Assembly (NCBI GenBank): GCA_028752905.1
Contig: JAQNBH010000014.1
Span: forward strand, 16,971,250 to 17,035,249
Direction of reading: 5' to 3'
Source of the DNA: Cladorhizidae sp. MBARI D1340-BT2
Taxonomy: Eukaryota; Porifera; Demospongiae; Poecilosclerida; Cladorhizidae
DNA: 64,000 bases
A program made the translations under genes and the position numbers. Below the pieces are notes generated by a model. It worked only from the letters and a program-made list of their open reading frames with translations. It was not told the DNA's origin and searched no databases. Positions 1 to 10,200 of this stretch are shown here, one piece after another (within the stretch, counting starts at the first letter, position 1; each line of letters starts with the position of its first letter).

Positions 1-247
1 ATAGATGCCCAGGCCCCACTTCACAACTGATAGATGCCATGGCTCTACTTCACTGGGAGCCCAACTGATAGATGCCCAGGCTCCACTTCACAACCGATAG
101 ATGCCCAGGCCCCACTTCGCGGGAGTCCAACTGATAGATACCCAGGCCCCACTTAACGGGAACCCAACTGAAAGATGCCCAGGCCCCATTTAACGGGAAC
201 CCAACTGATAGATGCCCAGGCCCCACTTCCCTGGGAGGCCAACTGAA
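1..247. repeat. Tandem array, about 30-36 bp unit
   Basis: About seven imperfect copies of a unit containing GATAGATGCCCAGGCCCCAC and ending CGGGAACCCAACT. The array begins before the window. Confidence 0.85.
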
Positions 248-474
248 AGGTTTCCAGGACTCACTTCATTTTAGCTGTAGTATGTCAATTGTCCTTTTGA
301 TAAGAAGTTTTTTGTTTTACTTTTTCTAACTGAAACTAAATAAGTTTGTGCCTGTGGTTAGATTATCCACACTTGTGAAAATCAACTGTAGAGTTGATGT
401 ACAGTATCTGAGAGAAGATGCGCTCTATTAGACACGTACGCAGGAGTTCTGGTGGACGTTTTAGCCCTCCCTTT

Positions 475-600
475 TAGGCCCCCCCCCCTTACCTGGCACA
501 CTGTAAGGAGCGTAACACTTACCCGGCACACTGTGGGGAGCGTAACACTTACCCGGCACACTGTAGGGAGCGTAACACTTACCCGGCAAAGTGCAGTAGC
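475..600. repeat. Tandem array, 30 bp unit, four copies
   Basis: Four copies of a unit containing CTTACCCGGCACACTGT followed by GGAGCGTAACA. The unit length divides by three, which explains open frames on both strands. Confidence 0.85.
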
Positions 601-1983
601 TAACCTGCAAACGCTTGGGTTTGTAAAACCTGTAATTACACCCCTCATCGCTGATAAGCCACACTGGACCTTTTCTTAGAACCTCAGCTGTGACTCTACT
701 ACAACACAACTCGCTGCAGAAGGTAGAAGGTTGCACTAGATCTCTTATGAATAAGGCATGGCAGGTCTCTATGAATAATGCATAAGCAAGACCTCTTGTG
801 AATACCTATTAGCTAGTTAATTATTCTAACTCGGTACCAGTTAGTGCTGATTTACTACAGTGAGACTTCATCCTTGGGATTGCTACGATTGGGTCCACTG
901 AGCTTGCTGTAAGTACTGCAATGCTGCTGCCTTATGAAGAATGCACGGGTCATTATTGTTCAACTGGAGTTACTAACGAGTTAATGAACTACAAATAGCT
1001 TTTGATGAAGCCCTCAGGGAGTACACAGATTAATTAATGGTCTAGTCGCCAGTGAGAGTATATCCAGACATGTCCTGTTCCTGTCCAAGTCCGAAGTGTC
1101 TGCCAAGGAATAGAATGAAAGGGCACAACGGTTCCTGTTCAAGTCGTAAATGTCTGCCAAACGACTGAATGAAGGGCAGTGTGCTGCAGGACACTTGTTG
1201 TGTTGCCATAGGTGCTGGTATTGTGTGGTGTATACATGTGGGCCCAGTCTGAGGGAGCCGACGTGGGAATTTCAAGTGGGTGGAAGTGGTACAGCTGTCA
1301 TTTTCCTGTGTCCCGAGGTGGTGGAAGTAACACCTGTTTTAAGAGGTCCTGGGATGCTGTTGGATATGAGGATATGCATATTCAAGAGTAATAGCCTTCA
1401 TCTCCCTCCTCATATTTTGTTATCAAGATACAGATGCACACATTGGAGACGTGGAAACGAGTATAAAGACTCTCTGATTGTATTAATATGCTTATTTGAA
1501 ATATTGGCAAGGGTGGACCCTATGGTTACAACTAGGCGGCCTTGTGGTTAGCTTAAGGGCCAGTAAGTCTGCGTTAACTTTTGTTACCTACGATACTCCA
1601 TAACCATATATTCAAAGACATATTCTGCTAATGAGAAGACTGAGGAGTGCTGATGGACGATTTTGGCTCAGAATACTTGCCATTGGTCATGCTAGATTTC
1701 CGGATTGCCCTGACACTGGCAAGTGTTATTGTCTACTCTGCCGCACTCGATAAGTGCTGCCGGTCCAGCAGTGATTATGTGTAAACCACCTGGGTATGAT
1801 TTGACACAGAAAGCCAGGATTCGTGTTTTCACCCAACCCCATGCCCAACCAATGCCCAACATTGGTACTTCAAACAAACATAATTATTGGTAGAGTTAGT
1901 GTCTCGTGTTGTTCTTGTACGTCTCCAAACTGTGTCTCTGTATCCTGAACAAAATAGGGAGAGGGTGGCAAGGGTGGGCATTT
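601..1983. other. No gene recognised
   Basis: An open frame of 133 codons at 1150-1551 has no recognisable domain. No splice-linked coding signal was found here. Confidence 0.4.
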
Positions 1984-3522
1984 GGTCATGAATATTCATA
2001 TCCCACAGAAACCATATCCCACAGAAACCCTCAGAAAACCAAGGAACAAATACAGGGAATCATTTGGTCATGAATATTCATATCCCACAGAAACCCTCAG
2101 AAAACCAAGGAACTAATACAGGGAATCATTTGGTCATGAATATTCATATCCCACAGAAAACCAAGGAACAAATATAGGGAATCATTTGGTCATGAATATT
2201 CATATCCCACAGAAAACCAAGGAACAAATATAGGGAATCATTTGGTCATGAATATTCATATCCCACAGAAACCCTCAGAAAACCAAGGAACAAATATATT
2301 GGTCATGAATATTCATATCCCACAGAAAACCAAGGAACAAATATAGGGAATCATTTGGTCATGAATATTCATATCCCACAGAAAACCAAGGAAACAAATA
2401 TAGGGAATCATTTGGTCATGAATATTCATATCCCACAGAAAACCAAGGAACAAATATAGGGAATCATTTGGTCATGAATATTCATATCCCACAGAAAACC
2501 AAGGAACAAATATAGGGAATCATTTGGTCATGAATATTCATATCCCACAGAAAACCAAGGAACAAATAATTATAGGGAATCATGGTCAGGAATATTCATA
2601 TCCCACAGAAAACCAAGGAACAAATAATTATAGGGAATCATTTGGTCATGAATATTCATATCCCACAGAAACCCTCAGAAAACCAAGGAACAAATACAGG
2701 GAATCATTTGGTCATGAATATTCATATCCCACAGAAACCCTCAGAAAACCAAGCAGGGAATCATTTGGTCATGAATATTCATATCCCACAGAAAACCAAG
2801 GAAACAAATATAGGGAATCATTTGGTCATGAATATTCATATCCCACAGAAAACCAAGGAAACAAATATAGGGAATCATTTGGTCATGAATATTCATATCC
2901 CACAGAAAACCAAGGAACAAATATAGGGAATCATGGTCAGGAATATTCATATCCACAGAAAACCAAGGAACAAATATAGGGAATCATTTGGTCATGAATA
3001 TTCATATCCCACAGAAACCCTCAGAAAACCAAGGAACAAATACAGGGAATCATTTGGTCATGAATATTCATATCCCACAGAAACCCTCAGAAAACCAAGC
3101 AGGGAATCATTTGGTCATGAATATTCATATCCCACAGAAAACCAAGGAAACAAATATAGGGAATCATTTGGTCATGAATATTCATATCCCACAGAAAACC
3201 AAGGAAACAAATATAGGGAATCATTTGGTCATGAATATTCATATCCCACAGAAAACCAAGGAACAAATATAGGGAATCATGAATCATTTGGTCATGAATA
3301 TTCATATCCCACAGAAACCCTCAGAAAACCAAGGAGGGAATCATTTGGTCATGAATATTCATATCCCACAGAAAACCAAGGAACAAATATAGGGAATCAT
3401 TTGGTCATGAATATTCATATCCCACAGAAAACCAAGGAACAAATATAGGGAATCATTTGGTCATGAATATTCATATCCCACAGAAACCCTCAGAAAACCA
3501 AGGAAGAAATACAGGGAATCAT
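1984..3522. repeat. Satellite with embedded 12-bp palindrome, about 26 copies
   Basis: Units of about 53-66 bp contain GGTCATGAATATTCATATCC followed by CACAGAAAACCAAGGAACAAATA. Length varies mainly with presence or absence of CCCTCAGAA. Nearly every copy carries the perfect palindrome ATGAATATTCAT; two copies have GGTCAGGAATATTCAT instead. A block at about 2640-2930 recurs at about 2990-3270, a higher-order duplication. Confidence 0.95.
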
Positions 3523-4559
3523 TTTATTGACAAGCAAAGCCAGCTCTCAGTGTAGCGTTGGATGGAACACGCAGAGCGAGTCAAATGTGAATATACCGCG
3601 TATGTTCACCCATAAAAAATATATGAGCAGGTGACCTGCCTTAAATAAAGCAGACTTATGTAACTTGGGAATTGTCGCTATAGTGAAGAGAAAGATTGAG
3701 ATAATGGCGGCGGATTCAACTTTAAGAAAGAAAACTGGCTGCCTTTCCAAGTGAGAATGGTTAATCGATGATGGGAAAGGATGCTGCAGTTTCATTCTGA
3801 CACAGCCACTCAGTTCATCAACATTGGATGTGGGAGACGCCATTTTTGTCATGTTGATGCAGAAGTCATTACTAATCCATGGTAAGGTAAACCTGTGTAC
3901 TGCTGCTCTCTCTCTATGGACAGAGAGAACTGGCTAGATAGTTTGCACATATAAGGAAGGATAACTGATGCATGTAGTGTAGAGGAGAGGGAGGTCGTGT
4001 TGAACACAAAACAGTGTCCAGAAAGGAAACGATCACTTTTGCAAGTTATTTCAGCTTCTTCGTGGTCTTCCTTTTTAGTATTCTGAGAACTCCCACAGAA
4101 AGCACTTCCTGGTGAGCCCATCCTTAGTGGAGAGGCTTCCCATCTTCAAGGGAAGCTGCTTCCAAGTCCTCTTAACAGAACTCCTCCCACGGCCGCACTA
4201 CCACATGCACATTTCTGTTTCAGGATTTGCCAGCCCATAATGTTGCAGGGCATCAGGTTGTTCAACCTTGCACCAGTTCTGGTCTGCAAGGGAACACATA
4301 AATAATATAATTCCTTGACTACTGTGTCACACTCACTAGTTTGGCTAGATAGCCTTGCACACGATGGCTTGTGTTGGATACACATGAGCTGTGCTGTTTT
4401 ATTTCTGGAAAGTTTACGAGTTACTGACCCACCCACTTGCATATGCGTTGATTAGGCTTGCAAGTTATTCCATAGTTTGTGTCATTGGGAGCTGTATCAA
4501 GCACAAGCAAAAATATTCGCACTTTTGATTCTTCATTGCTACCTGCATTGAGCAGAGAC
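3523..4559. other. Unique sequence without recognised gene
   Basis: Apart from the YY1-like site near 3701 nothing was recognised. The open frames here are short and show no domain. Confidence 0.4.
3700..3750 (+). promoter_or_regulatory. YY1-like motif / possible first exon upstream of MRTF
   Basis: ATAATGGCGGCGG at 3701-3713 resembles a YY1 site. Read as coding, the ATG at 3704 opens 15 codons (MAADSTLRKKTGCLS) to a GTGAGA donor at 3751, phase 2. This could be the missing 5' exon of MRTF, but no RPEL-bearing exon in matching phase was found between it and 7204, so the link is speculative. Confidence 0.2.
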
Positions 4560-4567
4560 AGTGGCCT

Positions 4568-4797
4568 TAGCTAACACCACTTTGAAAACTTTGCCTTGAC
4601 TAACACCACTTTGAAAACTTTGCCTTCGATAACACCACTTGGAAAACTTTGCCTTAGCTAACACCACTTTGAAAACTTTGCCTTAGCTAACACTACTTTG
4701 AAAACCTTGCCTTGGCTAACACTACTTTGAAAACTTTGCCATAGCTAACACCACTTTGAAAACTTTGCCTTGGCTAACACCACTTTGAAAACTTTGA
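4568..4797. repeat. Tandem array, 29 bp unit, about eight copies
   Basis: Units read GAAAACTTTGCCTTAGCTAA followed by CACCACTTT, with a few substitutions. Confidence 0.9.
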
Positions 4798-5194
4798 ATT
4801 CAAACGAGGGCATGCTACCATCTTCCCTCCATTCCTAACATTAAGCAACTGATGTGTATCAACAACGAACGTTGTTTCTTGCTTGCCAATTACCACCATG
4901 TAATCCTAGGAGTGTCCCTGTCCAAGTTTAATCCATCCTTACTATGATTCCTCCCCTTCAAAGATTCCTCAGTTGTTGTTGGCTCTTTCCCTTCCCTCCT
5001 CCTGCCTCAATTTTTATTTTTCAGCCCTCCAATGAATTAACCCTTTTACTTCTTCAATCTTCTAGCTCTCTCCCTACCGACTGCCTCCAAGCTGTTCACC
5101 AATACTCAGCAGCTGCATCGAGCCAAGGTAATTATGGTTGGGCAAGCCCACTGATTAATCAAATTAACCCTTTTGTATATATGTATACGTACGT

Positions 5195-5521
5195 AGGAGC
5201 AATACGATATATATATATATAGTAGCAGTAGTACCATATATATATATATACATAGTAGCAGTAGTACCATATATATATATACATAGTAGCAGCAGTACCA
5301 TATATATATATATATACAGTATATACATAGTAGCAGCAGTACCATATATATATATACATAGTAGCAGCAGTACCATATATATATACAGTATATACATAGT
5401 AGCAGTAGTAATATATATATATATATACATAGTATCAGCAGTACCATATATATATACATAGTAGCAACAGTACCATATATATATATATATACATATATAT
5501 ACTGTAGTAACAGCAGTACCA

Positions 5522-5550
<29 letters not shown>
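5195..5550. repeat. AT-rich minisatellite
   Basis: About ten units of variable length combine an (AT)n run with CATAGTAGCAGCAGTACC. Differences in (AT)n length make the period irregular. Open frames here are repeat artefacts. Confidence 0.9.
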
Positions 5551-5553
<3 letters not shown>

Positions 5554-5870
5554 CATAAAAGATAAAACAAAAGGAAAAACATCCTTCAGCCTCTGGGCCA
5601 AAGAATAATAAGGTATGGACATTGACTCACCATCTGAGTGAGGTCGATGGTTTGATGACCGTGTCCTCGTCTTGTCTGTCATTCCAAAAATTGGAACAGG
5701 ATTGGGAACTGTTCCATAGATGAAAGTGGTCTGATCTTTGTCTAATTGGACAACTATGTGTGCACCACTGGCAATTTGGAGAGTGGGACATGGTTGAAGT
5801 GACTCTTAAAGGATTGTTGTTCCAAGAATAATGGGGGACTGTACTGGTATGTTACAGCACACAGATTCCT
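5551..5870. other. Unrecognised unique stretch
   Basis: On the - strand 5590-5840 reads nearly open and includes TDKTRTRSSNHRPHSDGES. It matched no family I recognise. It could be a retroelement fragment or chance. Confidence 0.25.
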
Positions 5871-6775
5871 TACCTAATCCTGGTCCCAGCCCTAGCCCTG
5901 TCCTTTACCTTATCCATTGTCCTAATCCGGACCCTAACCTAACCATAACTAACTCTAGCCATGACCTAACCTTAACCCTGTCTCTTGTCCTAATCCTGAC
6001 CCTAACCTAACTATAACTAACTCTAGCCAGGTCCTAACCTTAACCCTGTCCTCTATCCTGTCCCTTGTCCTAATTATGACCATAACTAACTCTAGCTAGG
6101 TCTAACCTTGACCCTGGCATCAACCCTATCCCTTGTCCTGACCCTAACTAACATGGTCCTACATGTAATCCTGAGTATGGCCTCAACCCTATCCCCTGTC
6201 CTGACCCTAACTAACCTCAGCCATGGTCCTACATGTAATCCTGAGTCTGGCCTCAACCCTATCCCCTGTCCTGACCCTAACTAACCTCAGCCATGGTCCT
6301 ACATGTAATCCTGAGTCTGGCCTCAACCCTATCCCCTGTCCTGACCCTAACTAACCTCAGCCATGGTCCTACATGTAATCCTACATGTAATCCTGAGTCT
6401 GGCCTCAACCCTATCCCTTGTCCTAACTCTAACTTATCCCTAACTACAAACCATTAACCCTAACCCTGGACCTGAACTAACCCTAACTACAAACCATCAA
6501 CCCTGCCTGATCCTAACCCTGGCCCTAACCTTTCCCTAATTACAAACCATCAACCCTAGCCCTGGTTCTAACCCTGGCCTGGTTCTAACCCTGGCCTGGT
6601 TCTAACCCTGGCCTGGTTCTAACCCTGGCCTGGTTCTAACCCATGTCCTGGCCTTAACCCCACTAAACCTGGTCTTAACCCTAATCCTTGACCATTAACC
6701 CTAACCCTGACCTTGACCATTAGCTCTAACCTGGTCTAGCTCTAATCCTGGCCCTAATCCTAACCTACTGTAGCC
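5870..6775. repeat. Degenerate CCCTAA-like (telomere-like) tract
   Basis: About 900 bp of variants of CCCTAACC, CCTGACCCTAA and CCCTGGCC on one strand. Two ordered subarrays occur: a 70-bp unit repeated at about 6170-6410 (CTGAGTCTGGCCTCAACCCT ... ACATGTAATC) and a 17-bp unit GGTTCTAACCCTGGCCT repeated about five times at 6563-6640. The true metazoan repeat TTAGGG occurs only in short scattered pieces, so this is not a functional telomere. Confidence 0.7.
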
Positions 6776-7203
6776 CATAAACACTCTGTAGAAAAGGACA
6801 TCTCTCGGTCCCTGACAGTTTTGGATGGAAGTTTGTAGTGCCTAGGCTCCTGCTGATCAAGCAATATTATTGTGTAGTAAAGCAATATTATTGTGTAGTA
6901 AAGCTAAGCATTGGTAGGCAGTGATGATGATGGTTCAACTACATTTAGGCAGGCAATTTTATTGAAGATAGTGAGGGTTACGCTACATTCGTCATTATCT
7001 CTCTCTTTCTGGCTGAGATGTGGTTCTAGAGGAAGGCCCTGAAGGATTTATACGATGTTTCCCAGCTACGGCATAGGGATGATTGAACTAATTTTCCCCC
7101 CGAGTTTCGTGTAGCTGTAGATGAGTCACGGACATTCCCACTACAAAGTGATACTGGACTTTTTGATACGTATATACTGTATATATATTATATTACTCTT
7201 CAG
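6776..7203. other. Sequence directly upstream of the first recognised MRTF exon
   Basis: A short open stretch at 7122-7171 (VDESRTFPLQSDTGLFD) ends at a GT but its phase does not fit the exon at 7204. A 19-bp duplication (AGCAATATTATTGTGTAGTA) lies near 6860-6900. No RPEL-coding exon was seen here. Confidence 0.35.
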
Positions 7204-7279
7204 ATTGCCGATAACTTGCAGAAGAAAATGAGGAACCGTCCTGGACGAGACAACCTTCTTCAGATGAACATATTGCCTG
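7204..7279 (+). CDS. MRTF: MRTF exon: RPEL motif
   Basis: This 76-nt exon follows ATTACTCTTCAG and ends before GTACAT. It encodes an RPEL motif: LQKKMRNRPGRDNLLQMNILP spans most of it, with the invariant RP and the closing ILP. It leaves one base that joins AC of the next exon to make Asp. By position it matches the middle RPEL of vertebrate MRTFs. It starts in phase 0, so at least one more exon lies upstream. Confidence 0.85.
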
Positions 7280-10200
7280 GTACATACATACATTGCTTCT
7301 CAAGACCTCCCACAGTTTAATTCCTTTTTCTACAAACCTCCGCTTCTCCTTGCTTTTCAAGCAGATTTAAAAAAAATAATAATAAATTATTATTTATTTT
7401 TTTATTCTTCTCTTTCTCTTTCTCTTTCTGTGCTCTCCTTTTATCCACTCTGTCGTCCTCCTCCTCTTTCTTTCTATCTTAATTTCCCATTCTTTACCTT
7501 ATTTTAACTTCCTCACTCTCACTTGTGCACACATGCCACAGACCTACAAGTTAATGTGGACCCAGCCCTCCAGGCCAAACAGCTGCAACTGAGGAAGATC
7601 AAGCTGGCCGAAGCCCTCAACGACAAGTTGGCTCACCGCCCCGGTCCCCTCCAACTACTCCAAGAAGGAATCATTGAGCCACAGCTCTCCAAAGTGGTCA
7701 AGGGATGCGAGCTGGGAAAAAACGCACCTCTGAATGAGTCGTCCAGTGCTCCGATGTATGGCACCAATAGCAGTACTCATTATCTTCCAACCAGCATGGG
7801 AGACCTTCCCGAGATTTCTCTCCAGTCTAGTGGCAGCTTCAGCAAGCAGCCCCCTGGTCTGCCACGGCATTCAATTGCAGGCCCAACTCCTTCCTCAGAC
7901 ATGATGCTAATGGACACCAGTCCTTGCTCCACAGAGAGCCCCCACCCACATGTGCCTTTCACTAGCAATGATCGCAAGTTCAGCGACTCCTCCCTCAGTC
8001 CTGCCCCTTCTCCGAGGAGCATAGACGACACCAGATCTCCGGAAAAGTCGCCAAGGGCGTTCAATTCCTCCTACCCTCCTCTCTACACACCCGTCCAGTC
8101 GCCAGGGATTCTTAATGCCGTCTGTGGCAAGGCAACGAGCTCCTCGACGAACGCCATTCGTAAGAAGCAACAGAAGAAGTATCGAAAACTGCGCTATCAC
8201 GAGTATGTTCCCCCAAGCAAGTCCACCCCCAAGGGAGGGAAAACAACAGCCAAACCCCCGTCCAAATCGGACAGCCCCTATTCGTCAATTCTGCAACAGC
8301 AACAGTTGTTTCTACAATTCCAGGTCCTCCAACAGCAGTATCCTAATGGGGTCCTCATGCAGAAGATCCCAGAGATGATTAACAATCTCTCCTCCAAGGA
8401 CCAGAAGGGCCTGACAGTGGTGGCTTCAAAGGGACGCACTTCTGCCACGAGTCCATCTGAGATCACTCTCAGCAAGCAGATAAGCGTCCCACAGCTTGTG
8501 CTGGTGGAGGTGCCCAACAAATACAACACGAGCTCTGTGCGATTTGAGGATCTCAAGGTGAGCGACCTCAAGGTGGCGTGCAAGGAGATGGGCATGACTG
8601 TGTCTGGGAAGAAAGCCGACCTCGTCGAGAGGCTGATGGACCATAACAAGGGTCTTCTCCCCGCCATGGCCCTGCCCGAGAATCTCATCAAGGAGACTCG
8701 TCGACATGCTCTTAGTCTCGGGCAGGCGTCCGTAGATTCACAACTGTCCACTTCTCCCAGCTCCCCCATCAATTCGCCCGTGTTTCAGTTCCCCTCGGAG
8801 CGTGGAGTGGTTGGATGCAACAACGGGATGGAGTCTGTAGGGGTCTTGGGGAATCAGATCTCCTCGGGTGCGTCAGGGAACACGTCTTCTACTAGTTGTG
8901 CACAGTTGGCTGAACTCCACAAGGAGTTCAACGAGATGTTTGAGAGGCAGAAACGCAACTACATTTGCCAGAAAGGCATGTCGGTCGAAAAGTCCATCGC
9001 CCCTCGGCCCGAATTGTCCGAACTTTTGGCCATGAAGCTCCCCACCACCTCTAGTGGGCCTCCTCCTCCTCAACCTCCTCTCGTTTCCTTTGCCTCTCTC
9101 CACTTGGAACACCAGCAGCAGCGGATTAAAGGGAGTACTCTGCCAAGCAGAGGGAGAGGTTTGGCCGGTGCGCTGGATGCTAAATTGCACTTGGCGGTGA
9201 CCGATAAAGCTTCACGCTCCCTGCCTTCTAGTCCCAAGTCGGGGTCGCCACACCCACCTCTAGGACTGTCCACCTTCGAAATGATGGAATCAAGTTGCGG
9301 AAATTCTGATACCAATGGGATCATTGTTTCTTCCAATTCCATTCCCATACCTATACCATCTTCATCCACTTCTGCCAGTCAGTCGGTGGGAGGAGGTGGC
9401 ATCAGTCCCAGTCCCGGAAGGGATGTGATCCACACGAACTGCACCAGTGGAGGCACAATGGTCACATTCTCCAATAGTGTAGACCAGATGGGAGCAGGCG
9501 AGGGGGGCATTTCTTTGGGAGCACCTTATTATCAGCAGCAGCAGACTCAGCCCTCTGTGAGCAGACCTGGACGTTCCTCTCTTCCCGTTACGCCCGATCA
9601 TCCTGCTGGCCCACTGTCCATGGGTCTGCCCAGTTATAACAGCGTGATGCGGTCGAGGAGCATTGCTGGGGCACATCCTAGTCTCACAGGGTTGACGGTG
9701 CCACTTAGCATGAATAGGTGAGTGCATGTTAAAACAACCTGGATGGGGTGTTATATACATGTATATAAGAGGTTAGGGGTTCAGTATATTATAGGAGGTT
9801 AGGGGGGGGAAAGGTGAATATTAAGGGTATGGGGGCACAAGTGTGTATGTAAGGGATTGGGGTGCAGAAGTGAATATAAGAGATTAGAGGATTAAAGGAC
9901 AGGTGAATGGGAGGGGGAAGAAGGTGAGAAGAGTCAAGTGAGGGGCTGGGGGAGAAGATGATATAGAGTGAGTGTCTGTAAGGAGATGACGGGTCTGATA
10001 GCTCTTCTCATTTCCCTTTGTGTGCGCTGGTTGCATGCCTTAGATGTTTGTGTGTGTGTTTGCATGTGTGTGAAAACAGTTTGACAACAAAATCCATGGC
10101 AAGAAAATGTAGCATACAAGCAATAGAACATCAGCCCTTTAATGACCGTCTGACATTGTGGCTCTTCAGTCCTTGTGGCACATTGTTTTGTGTATAGCCA

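Noticed and set aside
1984..3522. CRISPR-like appearance of regularly spaced repeats
   Set aside because: The whole unit, including the would-be spacer, is repeated; spacers are not unique, there are no cas genes, and the genome is animal.
5025..5127. Possible MRTF exon with a good acceptor (TTTTTCAG) and donor (GTAATT)
   Set aside because: The encoded Leu/Ser-rich peptide has no RPEL character, and its phase fits neither the candidate exon at 3704 nor the exon at 7204.
7122..7171. Short open stretch VDESRTFPLQSDTGLFD before the first RPEL exon
   Set aside because: Splicing it to 7204 shifts the frame into a stop within ten codons.
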